From Pogostemon cablin (lineage: Eukaryota; Streptophyta; Magnoliopsida; Lamiales; Lamiaceae), in assembly GCA_023678885.1 (NCBI GenBank), contig CM042955.1, positions 39,399,088 through 39,463,087 on the forward strand: a stretch of DNA of 64,000 nt, given 5' to 3'. Made by a program: the position numbers and the translations under genes. Positions 24,735-38,299 of the stretch are shown one piece after another. Positions within the stretch are counted from its first letter, which is position 1. Each line of letters begins with the position of its first letter. The notes below the pieces were generated by a model. It searched no databases and was not told the DNA's origin. It saw only the letters and a list, made by a program, of their open reading frames with translations.

Positions 24735-25919
24735 TGTTGGATTGTATACTAAAAGTCTAGCTTTAGTATGAACAATGATATAACAATATTTGAAATGAGA
24801 ATAATTGATCAAATGAGAATCATTGATCAAATGATTGCATCTTATAATCATTTACTTTATACTGTAGATAATATGTTCTGCGACAACATGCGGAAGATCA
24901 TATTATTGGTTTCCTTATAAAGTATAAACAGATGCTCACAACCGAGATAGACGGGGACTATCTATCGGGATGGTTGTAGTGTGGTTTGGTATTAGCTTGT
25001 CTTGGCTATATAATCACATTAGTTCATTTGTGTGTATTGAGCAGGACCACTTGAGATCGTTCGACTTATACTGACTTATAGGAAAACTTGATCTCAGTTA
25101 TTATGGATGTTCATGCTCTTAATCCCTACACAATTACCTTGACACGTAGGGCAGTATGTATTTCTTTGATTTATCAATGGGTGAGATTTACATGTATTAA
25201 ATCAACAAACTCGGTGAGTTGGGAAGTAGTGCTGTCTCTATGGTGTGCTGTTGATTGTAGAAGGAATCCATGTCCGACATAAGTTGATGATGTCCCCTTG
25301 AGGAGCTCATAAGGTTTATCTTGTAAATCTTGCAAGTGGATTAATTCCAGCATGATAATAAGGTTGAGTGGTACTACTCTCAGATGAGATATTAATTAAT
25401 TTAAGTTGTCAGTAACTAAATTAATTAATGGGCGTTGTATATCTTAAACATGGGGAGATTTTCGGGTTCATAATAAGAAAGAGCCCAAAATATAATTTTG
25501 GGATTAGATGGGTAGTGTAGTAATAATATTTTAGTGGACTATATTATTATTATTGGATTTAATTATAAGCTTTGGGCTAAGCTCGGTTAATTAAATCCAA
25601 TTGAGGCCCAATCTAATTTCTCCTCTTGGTCCCTGTTGTAGCCCAATATATAAGTCTTCTCAGCTTCCTGGAACCCTAACAGAGCGCGACTTTTGACGAG
25701 TTGAGAGGGTAGGAGCAGATTGAGTGGATTCTAGAGATTGTTGCCCACACAACACCAAAATTGACTTTAGGACATATAGCAGAAGATCAGAGGTGTTTCA
25801 CTACTGTTCATCCTCTACATCAACCTAGAAGAAAGGTAAACTTTTATTTTGCTTCCGCTGTAATTGTTTACTTGATTTCCTAACGGATCACGCTGAACCA
25901 AACGATACAATAGCCAACA
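24735..25919 (+). mobile_element. Copia element 2, 5' LTR
   Basis: 1,185 bp from TGTTGG to CCAACA; TATA at 25,647-25,652. It has a tandem slip near 24,790-24,835 ('ttgatcaaatgagaatca' twice). It belongs to the shorter LTR type (about 1.19 kb). Confidence 0.92.
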
Positions 25920-25921
25920 AT

Positions 25922-25933
25922 TGGTATTAGAGC
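25922..25933 (+). promoter_or_regulatory. Primer-binding site, tRNA-Met type, one mismatch
   Basis: TGGTATTAGAGC, two bases after the LTR end, differs from the usual TGGTATCAGAGC by C to T. This is a typical decay change in methylated plant repeats. Confidence 0.85.
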
Positions 25934-28900
25934 GTTGGTTTCATGGTGAAACGTGAGATGTTAGGTAGGGTTTGAGCCATACGTGTGTTGATTGTCGTAT
26001 TGATAGCACATATTATAGGGCTTAAGTGATTATATGTTTAATCTGGTTATAATCGCATGACAAAGCTAGGGTTTAGTATCCTTTTGTCCATGAATCCCTA
26101 TCTGCCATGTATTATTGCTGTTGATCGAACAATGAAAGAATCAATACACACACTTGCACCATGAACGACGGGAAAAGGAAGTGGATCACGATCATGGGCT
26201 GAAGACTGAACAATACACACGCGAGATAGAGTTTGTCGCGCCTGTTCCGAAAGAGAAATAGCGAGCAGATCATATCAAGGAGATGGAACTCCTCATCGTG
26301 AATTTGTTGGCGGCTGACCAAAGACTTCTCGAAGGGATGATGGTCAGCAAGTCCATGGAGGTTGGGAGACGACAAGGTTGGCGTGGACTACTGATGAGCG
26401 TTTTCTCAACACACAATTAATCCCCAAGTATGAAGAATATCAATTGTAGTTTCGAAAGGTGACCAAGTGAATATCGAACCCAAGGGACGGCGTATTATCA
26501 ATTAAATTATTATCTAAATTAATTAAGACAAAGCAATAAGAGTTTGATGTTTGATTATAACTAAAATACTAAATTAAATAATAAATAAAATAAACTATCA
26601 CTCGAAGAATACGTAGGTGGATCAAGTAGGAGAATAGGTAGCTCTAGGATAATCCAGTTTCACTAATTAACTTCCCTTCCATGTGTCAATGTCCGACTCT
26701 GCCTTGTGGAATATGGACGCATCACTAAACTATGCATATCTACTCTATAGACACAAGTAAACATGCGTGTAACACGTGTGAATAACCTCGGAGCAAGAGA
26801 TATAATTTCACCCCCCTTTCTAGGTACTATCAGTATCAATTATTTCCTCCTAGGATTGGTACTCTAACCCGATATGATCTCCCTTTATAGGTACTATGAA
26901 ATTATCCTCTTTATCCTACTTATTAACCCGAATTCAATTCAATTCAATTAATAAGTATTCATATATGATAGTTCTAATGAAGCTTCGGAGTCCCCTCACT
27001 TAGAATCAAAACATGGAATCCTGTTCAGCAGTGAACGCACTCAATCTACAACCAAGATATATATTCAGACTCTATATACCAATTGAAGATGCACAAAACG
27101 ACCGTGAATATGGATTAAGAAAGTACAATCATATATAAAATAAATCCACAAGTAGTGTTGTACGGAGTGTATACATGGAAGTACAATTAATTCATAAAAC
27201 CATCAAAACTCCTAGATCTACCAAAAAGGCTCTAGCCCATGATGTTTCGAAGAACAATCATGGGTGTTGGATAGATCTTACCCGGATGTTCGAAAAATAC
27301 AAGATAAATTAGGAAACGAATAAACCCTTGATATGGCGTCTTCATGCCCTTCTCCATCTTGAATCCTCCTCTTGGTTCTCCTCTTGATTCCAAAAACAAA
27401 TCTTCAAAGTGATGGATGGATGGAGGAAAGGAAGTGGATGATGGATGGGGGGTGATCCCCCCTTGTGGGGTGTTGTATGGTTGTGGCCTCTCCTCGGTGA
27501 TTGGTGACGTTTTTCTTGACTGCATGAGCCTCCTTTTATACTTGTAATCACGTCTCTAGGGCTTGGAATGGGCTTTTCAAGTTATCCCACGCGTTTTTGC
27601 CTCAAAAATACGTAAGTTCCCGCACGTAGGTTCGACCTCGTCAAACAGGTCGAACCACTTGCCACAGGTCGAACCACAGGTCGAAACCTGCTACTGGATT
27701 TGCGCAGTCTCTCCGTTTTGCGTATAACTTTCACATCCGACCTCCGAATTGAGTGATTTTTGCGCTCACGCGATCCTCTCTTCCTTGGATTTCTATCCAT
27801 ATAAAGAAATCATAAAACTCTAAGAATTGAATATGTAACAGGCCATGGAAAGTAGCACTGCAATTCTGTTCGGCACAGCTCGCGCGGCATCACCACTTTG
27901 CTCATAACTTCCTCGTTCGGACTCCGAATGAGATGTTCTTTACACCAAAACGACCCTCTCTTCAGTGGCTTTCCAACCATATATCACACTTCCCGTTCAG
28001 AGCTCCACATCAATACAGAATAATTACACAAGTTGGATGTGCGTTTATCAGCATTCTTGCACAAATTGCACCTTTTCTCAAACTTGGCTCTTTTGATCCT
28101 TTTTCCACCTAAAACACAATAAAACACCTCAAGTTCACCTTATTCTCATATATATCGAATATAAGACATTTGTGCTCATATAAGACTACAATATCAATCA
28201 AAAAGGTGTTAAATTGGATATTAAAACACGCTTATTTTCACTCTCATCAACTACTGAAACCAAATGTCAACAGTGAAGGGATGACAATGCATCCTGGCAT
28301 GTCGCGATCGAGGATAGAAATAGGCGAGTTGAGGACAGCGCTGGAGCGTGCAGTGTCTGACCTGGATGATGGGTTCCATGCGAGTCCGGCTTGGCTTCCG
28401 AGCAAGTCACCAGACAGCTTCATGCAGGTCTGATGGAGTTTCTGGGCGGATTCCAAAAGAATCAACTGGATGATCCGGGTGTCTATTGCTGATTCCGGGC
28501 GAATTGAAGCAGCAGCCATACCAGAAGGGACAACAGCTTCACGGCGAGGCAGATGTTTTCTAGGTGCGGTGCTCATTTCTGTCAGTGGCTTTCCAGCATG
28601 TGTCCACGTCGTTGATGCCAGGCGTGGGTGGTCGCTGTCGAGCGTGCTGATTGGAAATTCGACAAATAGCTAGCGGTCATTGTCGGGCACGCTCGATCGA
28701 CGCATGGTGATGGGCTGACGGCACTACTGCCGAGAGCAGCGGCACCAAGTCTTGGAGGTAGAAGGTGGCGCTGAGGAATGTACTGGGGGCGGTTGATGGC
28801 ATATGGCGCGGTGGTTTCGAGGAGCCTGGGATTTCTTCCCAGCGTGTCAACTCAGGATTTCCCAGCATGCTGGATGGCGGCTCGATTCCGGTGGACTATG

Positions 28901-29150
28901 GGCACAGTCGCAGGCAACAGCGGCGCCAAGTTGCGCTGGTGATAACTTACGTGTGGTGGCAGCAGGCGGCTGTTATAAGGGCAAGGTTCTTGGGCTTGGT
29001 GGGCTCATTTTTTGGATATGGGCTGCTGGGCTTGATTTATTAGTTATAGGCTTTATTTATTTAATAATGTGCTGCTCATTTTGTGCTTGGTGGGCTCATT
29101 TTTTTCTCCATTTTTTTGGGCCGCCTTTATAGGCCCATTTGCTTGACTTA
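25934..29150 (+). mobile_element. Copia element 2 leader with GC-rich domain
   Basis: The GC-rich, ORF-poor stretch at 26,100-26,391 and 28,255-29,130 is split by a Gypsy solo LTR. It lies between primer site and the conserved leader at 29,150. Short ORFs on both strands here overlap one another and have no recognisable motifs. The sequence is not obviously the same as the GC-rich domain of element 1, although both sit at the same place. Confidence 0.55.
26392..28249 (-). mobile_element. Gypsy solo LTR inserted in Copia element 2 leader
   Basis: On the - strand it starts TGATGAGAGTGAAAA (28,249) and ends CGCTCATCA (26,392), 1,858 bp. A perfect 5-bp target duplication ACTAC flanks it (26,387-26,391 and 28,250-28,254). 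No internal region. It holds 'ggtcgaacca' repeats (27,628-27,690), in the same relative place as the palindrome arrays of the other Gypsy LTRs. Confidence 0.93.
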
Positions 29151-32100
29151 TTCTTATTGAGCCTTAATCCCTGTTATATATAATTAATTTAATTGTTTTA
29201 ATTTGACGATTAATTATTATATATGTGGCATGTTCTATGTGATTTAATTTTTAAATTAATTGAAATAGAAGCATGCTAAGATGTATATTTTATTTCTAAA
29301 TATTATATGCATGTTAAAAACCCTCAGTGTTAAATAACTAAGTGGGAGAGGGGATTGGTAATTAATTACCGCGGCCTCCAATATTTGTTTGTAAGTGATG
29401 TGAGTAAACTTGCGTGTTAGCAATAGGTCTTCCTCCCTATTGGATGAGTTTATTCACAGATCACTGGTACATACTTCATTAAATAATTATTGTTTGTAAT
29501 GTGGCACATAAACTTGCGTGTTGGCATAGACCTTTCTCCCTAACGAATGAGTTTGTATGCGGTTCACTGGTACAAACTTATAATTGATGATTGTATAAAG
29601 TTATCCGAGCGCGTGTGTACTTCTCCAACTGTAAGGCACATAACCATGCGCAATGGACTTGGGATCAAATATTGGGGTACTCTTAGGTGTGAATAATTAG
29701 TATCCTCCCCATCGGAGTCACTGCTATTATTTACATGGCTAAAGAGGAACCGACTATTAATTATTTTGTCATGAGGTTAGGTTGACAAATGAAATTAATG
29801 GATAAAACCTTCTCTTGTAAATGTTCGGGTTTGTAAACATCCACACTAACGTGGTTTGCAGACTCACGGTACTTGAGATGTCGGTAAATTTTATTTTTAT
29901 ATTGTTTTGCGAGAATCAATATAAAAGGATAAAATTCGAAGATTTGATCAGTATATTTATATGTGATTCTCTGAATTTCGAATGGTTTTATTTCACTAAT
30001 TGTTAACTAAAAGAAATTATATTTACTTGTTCAAATTAGATGATTAGAAAAGAATCTTGGTTTTGAATTTTACTGCTTAAGAAAACACATGTGTGTTCTC
30101 ACAAAGGACGTCTCATGATGCCTATTAAAGTCTCTAGTGAAGAGATGAGAGGTTCATAGAAATATGATGGTCTCATATAACTCTTCGGATACTTGAGTAA
30201 TTTAAAAGGCGGTATGTCATGATAGAATTTGATGAATGAATTGGAAATACATGGAATAGAAGTTGAAGAGGAAACCTAAGTTAATTTTATTCTCCATAAT
30301 TGCCTAGATGTTTTGAGTAAGTTCCACATGAATTACGAGAGAATGTATATGGTGGGAAACTTCTGATAAAACATGTGGCAAAGGAAAGCCATTTTCATCA
30401 TAATATGAACAAGTTTAATATCTTATTCACTAGTTGTTTAAACATGATTAGTGATGGCATCTACTGACATTAAGTGTGTAGATACTGGAATCACTAAATG
30501 TTTATCACTAAGTAAGGATAAGATTGTTATGACATGGGTAAAACTACGAAGGTAGTGGCTATTGCAGTGGGAGTTATTTATTTATCTTATGATAGGAATA
30601 AACGAATTGATTATGAGAAATTATCTTTACGTACGTTTTCATAGAAAGAATTTGATTTCAGTTTCTATGCATTAACGGATGGATACTTCAATTCATTTAA
30701 ATGACATGGTCATAGTTATGAGGAATGGAGCTATAGTCTGTTATAGTACGTTGGTAGATAATATGTATACTCTTAAATCATGTACATCCTACAGATGCAA
30801 CAAATAGTAATTAATAATGCATCTTCTAATATTAGTAAGAGAAAGGAACCATCGGAGATGAACTAAACATACATTTGGCATCTAAGACTAGTTCATTTTA
30901 CTTGAGTATGATTCAAAAGTTGATAGCCGATGGACCATTAGGTTTATCTGAAGTGAAAACTATCAGAGTTGCGAGTCTTACTTGGAAGTAAAAATGATTA
31001 ACTGTCTTTTCAAGGCTAAGGGGTATAGAGCCAAAGATATATATGTTGGAATTGGTTCATTCTAATTCAATCAGACCTAATATTATCCAGGCGAGAGGTG
31101 GTTATGAATATTCGTCAATCGATGATTATTCTTGACATGGATATATTTGTTTGATACACTGCATGTCTATGTTCTTTGATTAATTCAAGAATTCCAAGGC
31201 TCGTACAGTGAAGCGTCATGGAAAATATATCAAATCATTACAATTTAATCGTGATGGTAAATACCTCTTAGGATAGTTAGGAGCTATTAATCAGAAGTTG
31301 AGATTAAATCTCAAGTTGTCTTCACCGAGCATGCCCCAGTTGAATGGTGTGGTGGATAGAATGTGTAAGACTCTTATGGTAATGATTAGATAGATGAAGA
31401 ATTATTTGGAATAATTAAATTCATTTTATGGATATGCCCTAGATACAGTAATTCGTAAAACGTTTGTCTATTTGTAGGACATCCCAGAAAAATAGAGGGT
31501 AATTTATTTAATCCAAAAGATCAAAGGGTGATTGCTAACACAAATACTAGATTTTTAGAAAAGGACTATGTAATAAATCTCAAACCCATGTCTAAGTGGT
31601 TCTAAAGGAAGTGAGAAGGAAAACATTAAGTATTAGTACCAATTGTATAAGATGATATACCACAAGGTAAACTACATCGCGTGTCACGTATGATACACAA
31701 TTGCATGTAGTGCCTTGTCGTAGTGGGAGGGTTGTTCGACAACATGTAAGATATATGTTTTGGGAGAGTCATGAGACTTGGTCCCTAATAAACATGGTAT
31801 TAACCCATAGATACGACGAATCACTACAAGATCGAAATGCTGAATCTTAGTAAGTTGCAATGAATGTTGAATTAGAATCTACGGATTCTAAATTAAGTCT
31901 GGGAGCTTGTAGGACTACTAAATGGTGTAAAATCCATTGCAAGTGGTCATAGGAAATAAAAGAGGATTATACGGTAAGATGAAAACCTTGGAAGCAAAGC
32001 TTGTTGCGAAAAGGTGTACTCAGAAAGAAATGGTTCGATTATGAGGAAACATGTTCGCTGGTAGCTATGCTTATGTTGATCCGGATTCTTTTATTTATTG

Positions 32101-33370
32101 CTGCTCATATTGAATTATGAGGAACATCAAATAGATCTCAAGATAACTTTCTTGATTGGAAGTCTTGCGGAAAACATCTATGTCAAGCAATCAAAGAAAT
32201 TCATTGTAAAAGGGCTAAGAGCATTTTAATAGTAAGCTTAAAGGTGTCCATCGATGGACTAAACCAAGCTTCAAGATCATATAACATCTGTTTTGATGAG
32301 AAAATCCGAAGATATGGATTTATTCAATGAGCGGATGTGTCTTGTGTATTGTAAAGAGTGACGGAAATGTGGTGGTATTTCTTGTACTATACGTAGATAG
32401 TATCTTGCTCATTGGAGAAAATGAAAAGGTATTGTCGGGCGTATGGGGTATGGTTAATAAAGCGGTATGTAATGAAGGATTTAAGAGAAGCAATATATAT
32501 CCCTTTTGATCACGGTAATACGAATCACAAAAAAAGGGATGTTATGATTATCTCAAGCTTCATGAAATGATACAATTCTTAATCGTATAGTATGTAACTC
32601 TATCTAAGGAATTATGTCTAAAGACACAAAAGGAAGATGAAGATAATAAAAGCAGTTCCTTATGTTTCGGCGAATAAGGAAGCTTAATCTAAGGAATGAT
32701 ATGCATGACAATAGATATCTGTTTTGCCAAAGGCATGAACAGTGGGTATCAAGGTAACCCGAAATGAGAATGTTGAACTGTGGTAAGACATATAATTATG
32801 TACCTGAAAGGCACTAGAAATTATATGTGGACTTACCGAATAGATTCACTGCTTCTTGTGGGTTACATAGATTCGAACTTTTCAAATCAGATATGGACGA
32901 CAGTAAATCCACCTCAAAGGTTATGTGTTTAATCTTAGCAAGTAGAGTCATAATGTGGAGGAGTGTTATATAGAAATATATTTCAAACTCCGGACTCCAT
33001 TATGAAAAGATGATAAATTGGAGCCTCTGAGGTAGCCAAAGTATATGTATGTCTCTAGAAACTTTATGATGGACTTTGAAGTGTTTCTAAGTTTGCCCAA
33101 GGTTATCACAATTTACATTGATGATATTGGTGCAGTTGCAAACTTGAAGGAATCACGAGTCCATAAGGCAATTAAACACATGGAGCGCGAGTACCACCTG
33201 TTACGAGAAATCGTATGATGAGGGAAAGGTTGTTGTCACCTATATTGCATCGGATGATGACCTAGTAAATTTATTTACAAGGATCTTAAGGCAAGAGCTT
33301 TTAATGGTCGTGTAGTGGGAGTGAGAATCAGATGTATGGCAGAAGACATGACAGCATAGTCTTTTAGTAT
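29151..33370 (+). pseudogene. Copia gag-pol remnant, element 2
   Basis: The full polyprotein order is still visible but broken: leader and gag (29,150-30,450), protease region (about 30,450-30,620), integrase (about 31,020-31,390, with 'GGYEYSSIDDYS'-like and 'TPSMPQLNGVVDRMCKTLM'-like wording), reverse transcriptase (about 31,960-32,500) and RNase H (about 33,040-33,220). At 32,386-32,402 the reverse transcriptase catalytic motif reads L-Y-V-D-S rather than Y-V-D-D. Stops and frameshifts occur every 50-150 bp. Confidence 0.87.
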
Positions 33371-33381
33371 AAGTGGGGGAT

Positions 33382-34362
33382 TGTTGGATTGTATACTAAA
33401 AGTCCAGCTTTAGTATAAACAATGTTATAACAATATTTGAAATGATAATCATTGATCAAATGATTGCATCTTATAATTTATTTATATGTTTGATGTAATA
33501 GTCCATTTACTTTATACTGTAGATAATATGTTGTGTGACAACACGCGGAAGATTATATTATCGGTTTCCTTATAAAGTATAAACAGATGCTCACAATCGA
33601 GATAGACGGGGACTCTGTATCGGGATGGTTGTAGTGTGGTTTGGTATTAGCTTGTCTTGGCTGTAGAATCACATTAGTGCACTTGTTAGTATTGAGCATG
33701 ACCACTTGAGATCGTTCGACTTATACTGACTTATAGGAGAACTTGATCTAACTTATTATAGATGTTCGTGCTCTTAATCCCTATACAATTACCTTGACAC
33801 GTAGGGCAGTATGTATTTCTTTGATTCATCAATGTGTGAGATTTACATGTATTAAATCAACAAACTCGGTGAGTTGGGAAGTAGTGTTGTCTCTATGGTG
33901 TGCTGTTGATTGTAGAAGGAATCCATGTCCGACATAGGTTGATGATATCCCCTTGAGGAGCTCATAAGGTTTATCATGTAAATCTTGCAAGAGGATTAAT
34001 TTTGGCATGATAATAAGGTTGAGTTGTACAACTCTCGGATGAGATATTAATTAATTTGAGTTGTCAGTAACTTAATTAATTAATAGGCGTTGTATATCTT
34101 AAACATAGGGTGATTTTCGGGCTCATAATAAGAAGGAGCCCAAAACATAATTTTGGGATTGGATGGGTAGTGGAGTAATAATATTTTGGTGGACTATATT
34201 ATTATTATTGGATTTAATTATAAGCTTTGGGCTAAGCTCGGTTAATTAAATACAATTGAGGCCCAATCCAAAATCTTCTCCTGGTCCCTGTTGTAGCCCA
34301 ATATATAAGTCTTTCAGCTTCCTGGAACCCTAACACAATACAACTTTTGACGAGTTGAGAGG
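33382..34362 (+). mobile_element. Copia element 2, 3' LTR, left part
   Basis: It starts TGTTGG after a purine run. It matches the 5' LTR up to 'gagttgagagg', where a Gypsy element has inserted. The last five bases (34,358-34,362, AGAGG) are the Gypsy target duplication. The LTR resumes at 38,300. Confidence 0.92.
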
Positions 34363-36656
34363 TGATGAGTGATATTTTCACCTAGATTTTAGTATCTTTT
34401 TATGTGAATTTTCGTATATTTTTATCCGTATTTGTATGTTATTTGGTTGTGTTTTGTGTTTTTATTGAAATGTGTGTGAATGAGCTTAAACCTAGATATG
34501 ATAAGGAAGACGTAGGAAAAAGCGGATCTCAATTCGGAGTTGAAACGAGGAAGAACGAGCCAAAACAGTGAAAGAGGAAGCAGGGCAGCAAGAACACGGG
34601 CCGTGTACAGCGCACGGCCCTGTAAGAAGTGGCCGTGTGCCGACATCAGAAGATCCAACACGACCACCCTGCACCCGTGTTACAGCACACGAGCCGTGTT
34701 GCAGCATTATTATCTTTATTACTTTATTTAATGCTTTCAATAAGGATTGTGGATTTGTTATTTCTTGCATTTTTGGCATGTAGGTTGATTGTGCTTGTGA
34801 GGAATACGCGTATTGAAGACACGAAGAGTGCTTGATTTGAAGTGTGATAGTAAGTCACACCACTTTTTGCAAACTTACCTCGAAACTCTTGTTTTAATTT
34901 AAGTTTGGGGGGATATGGTGTGGTGTGACGTACTTTGTTTTGAAAGCATATACTTTTCATAGTTTTGGGCTAATTTTAAAAATTTTCTCATGAGTTTGGT
35001 TGGATTTTGGTATGATTGGTTGTGTTGAAGTGCATGTGAGTCCATATTTTTAATGAAATTGTTAAGCTAATGGTGTTTGTTGAGTTTTTGAGTATAAATG
35101 AAGGGTATTGGAAGCACGAATGGAGCTTGGAGCTAACGCTTTCCTTACCAAATGCCTATTGAGGGAGTACTCTACACCTTAGCACTTCTAATTGATGTTG
35201 ATTTGGATTGATGGATTATCATGCTACTTTATGTGTTATGTTTTTGGGATTTCCTTTTCAATTAAGGTTGGGATTCTTGTGAGCTTAATTGATCATGGAT
35301 GATATAGAATGTGTGCTTTATTGTTAATGATGGTGATTGTTGTTTTTGCATGTTATGTGTTTTTGTTTTGTTTCTTGTTTGTTGAGTCTTTATTTTATGT
35401 TTTGTGTGTTTTCTTATTTTTGTCTTGGTATGTTTGGTGGTTTGTTTTGGGATGTTGTGAGACTTTTTTGAACATGAGTGGTGATATTTTGTGGTAGTAA
35501 GTGATGACAAGTTATGATTATGAATCTCTACACTTTCAAATTGTGACATGTTTTACTTAACTTGTTCAATTTTGAGATGAATGTGGTATAATAAGTTTCT
35601 TAAGGTCCAATGCATAAGCTTGTGAGAATTTGAGCCTCAACCGTGCATACACGGTTTTTCTTCATGAGTGGATTGGTTGTGTTTGATAAGCTAGAACTTG
35701 CTCAAGGACTATAGGAACGAGCCCGATTTGTGGAGATTAGTGAAATGATCTTAGGCCATCCTTGTTATTCATAGTCATTGCCATATATGTTCCCTACCAT
35801 GAACATCATCCTTAGTTAACCATTTTGAGCCTTTAAGCCTATTTTTTGTGAATTTAGCACATTACAAGACTTAATTATCCATTCAAGCTTATATATACCT
35901 TTGTTTGGGTGATTGAGGAGATGGTAACTAGAAAGGTTTGATTGAAGAACAAAAGAAAGAAAGGAAATGGTAACAAGCAAGAAAAAGGATGAAAAGAGCA
36001 ACAACAAGAAGGCACATGCAACCTCAAAGTTAGAAAGGAGCAAATCAACATCAAAATGCTTAAGTAAACAAAATTCAAAGATAGGAAGCATGCATCAAAA
36101 GAAGCTCAATCCAAGGAAAGTTAATGAATAGTGCTTGAGATTGTAAAGATAAGAAAGGAAGAAAGAAAAGTGGAGAAGTTGAGGAAATTGGCCATCTCTT
36201 TGATTACTTACACTTGTTGAGTCACTATTATCCATATCTTCCCTACCATACCAAAGAGCCTATCATTACATCCTAATTAAAGACCTTTTTGATCATTAAT
36301 TGAAACTTTGGTGGTTTGTGAATGTAGTCCACAAGCAAGCTTATAGCGAGTCGAGTCAATCGATTAATGAGTGTTGATTTACCTTACTTTAAAGAGTGTT
36401 GAGAGACATTGATATCCTATGTGAGGCTTGGACTAAAAAGGGACTATATTATACTTTTATTCTCTTTAGATTGAACTTGTTAATTTTTCATGTTATGAGT
36501 TTAATGTTGTATGATGCCTTAGCATAGTTTGTAATTCTTATTATTATCGATGTGTTATTACGTATGTTCGTTTAGTCTTTTTCTAGGTGAAAATCTCACC
36601 CCTTGGTTTATCATTTTCGTTGTTCGGGGACGCACAACACTTTAAGTTTGGGGGTG

Positions 36657-38294
36657 TGATGAGTGATATTTTCACCTAGATTTTAGTATCTTTTTATGTG
36701 AATTTTCGTATATTTTTATCCGTATTTATATGTTATTTGGTTGTGTTTTATGTTTTTATTGAAATGTGTGTGAATGAGCTTAAACCTATGATAAGGAAGA
36801 CGTAGAAAAAAGTGAATCTCAATTCGGAGTTGAAACGAGGAAGAACGAGCCAAAACAGTGAAAGATGAAGCAGGGCAGCAACACGGGCCGTGTACAGCGC
36901 ACGGCCCTGTAAGAAGTGGCCGTGTGCCGACATCAGAAGATCCAACACAACCACCCTGTGCCCGTGTTACAGCACACGAGCCGTGTTACAGCACACGAGG
37001 CGTGTTGCGTAACACGGCCCTGTCCAGAATGGCCGTGTGAGAGCAACAGAAGACACAACACGGCCACCTTATGGCCGTGTTGCTTCGCACGACTCGTGTC
37101 GTGTCTGGGATCAGAAAAAATCAGAATCCTTCTAGATGCTTCCCAAGGGGTATAAATACCCCTTTATTCAACAATTGATAGAAGATCCGAATTCCAACCC
37201 TTCTACACACACCTCACACACCATTTCCTCCATTTTTCACCTTTATCTTCATCCATTCTTCATCCACCCATCTACACTTGATCCCCTCCATCAAATCCAC
37301 CATCCAACTGATCAAGGAAGTAAGGGAGAGTGAGATCACAAGAAGAAGAAGGAGATATCCATTGAAGCACTTCAAAGGGGGAATCTAATTCTAATTTTTG
37401 TGCATTTCTTTATAGATTGATCATGTTTTGTAAGGATCTCAATGTCTATGTTAATTTTCTTATGGATATGAGAGGCTAATCTCCTTTGTGAGATTAGCTC
37501 CATGATTGGTGTTGGATAATTTAGTTTTTATGCAAATTGATTTTAATCTTGAATGGGCTTTGTGTTATTTCTATCATTGATTGTTGATTGCTTGATATAT
37601 ATGATGATTTGTGTGATTAATTGTCATGGGCATGTGATTAGATTGAGAAATCAATTATGTGTTTAGGATAGTTCATTGAATCATTTCATCATACACTTCA
37701 TGTGCATTAATTTAGAATGAGATAGAGATATCCTTCTAGATTTAGAACCCTTTGATAGAACATTTGATTAGCTTAATCGAGAGATTGGTTGATTAGGTGA
37801 GGAGAACCAAGCCATTAGTAAATTCATAGTACCTTAAAAGGGAATATTGCCTATGATTTAGTACCTAATTAGGGAACTCATAGAGTAATTAGTACCTAGT
37901 GGGAGGTGTTTGCTATGGTCTCGATCCTATGTGCTTTTGGGAGTCTTGTTGAGGGCCTACATCCTATCCATCTCGAGAGAGAGTTTAGGTGGAATTAGGA
38001 TCGCTTCTATACCTTGTCCATGAGAGATTAGAATTAATTGCATGATTACTTAATTATCTATGCCATGATTGTTGTTAATCTCATCCTTGCATCATTTGGA
38101 ACCCATCTTATCTTTGCATTCATTTTATCTTTATTTCTTGCTTTAGCATAATTGCATTTATTTGCATCATATCCTCTCTTCCGTCGTCCTTATAAAATCA
38201 CGATAAACTTGAGATCGCTTAAACTCTAGTACCTTCCTCCCTGTGGTTCGATAATTTCTTTAATTGGTCATGCCCACTATATTATGGCTAATCA
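36657..38294 (+). mobile_element. Gypsy 3' LTR
   Basis: 1,638 bp, TGATGAG to CTAATCA. TATA box tataaata at 37,151-37,158 inside the near-palindrome aaggggtataaataccccttt. 36,880-37,110 holds an array of ACACGGCCGTGT-type palindromes just upstream of the TATA box. Confidence 0.9.
36880..37110 (+). repeat. CACGGCCGTG palindrome array in Gypsy LTR
   Basis: Repeated acacgg/ccgtgt half-sites form many perfect and imperfect palindromes, with a larger repeat of about 113 bp ('ggccctgt' near 36,902 and 37,015). A truncated copy of the array lies at 34,594-34,703 in the 5' LTR. Confidence 0.8.
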
Positions 38295-38299
38295 AGAGG

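Larger units (their letters stand above)
34363..38294 (+). mobile_element. Rearranged Gypsy (Athila/Tat-like) element inside the Copia 3' LTR
   Basis: 3,932 bp from TGATGAG to CTAATCA, flanked by perfect AGAGG duplications (34,358-34,362 and 38,295-38,299). The 5' LTR is cut short at about 34,703 (about 340 bp of it left). The rest of that LTR and all of gag-pol are gone. What remains is about 1.95 kb of the 3' internal region ('gagcctttaagcctatttt' block near 35,828), a polypurine-type run (aagtttgggggtg, 36,644-36,656) and a full 3' LTR (36,657-38,294). No protein-coding potential; many antisense ORFs are compositional. Confidence 0.92.

Noticed and set aside
28170..29132. Overlapping ORFs of 60-109 codons in the Copia element 2 leader
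   Set aside because: GC-rich stretch with both strands open and no motif; the starts are arbitrary.
35262..35549. Lys/Thr/His-rich ORF of 95 codons on the - strand
   Set aside because: Low-complexity product of T/G-rich Gypsy 3' internal DNA.
34422..37155. ORFs on both strands with near-identical copies at 34.4-34.8 and 36.7-37.2 kb
   Set aside because: They are the Gypsy LTR and its palindrome array seen twice; palindromes keep both strands open.
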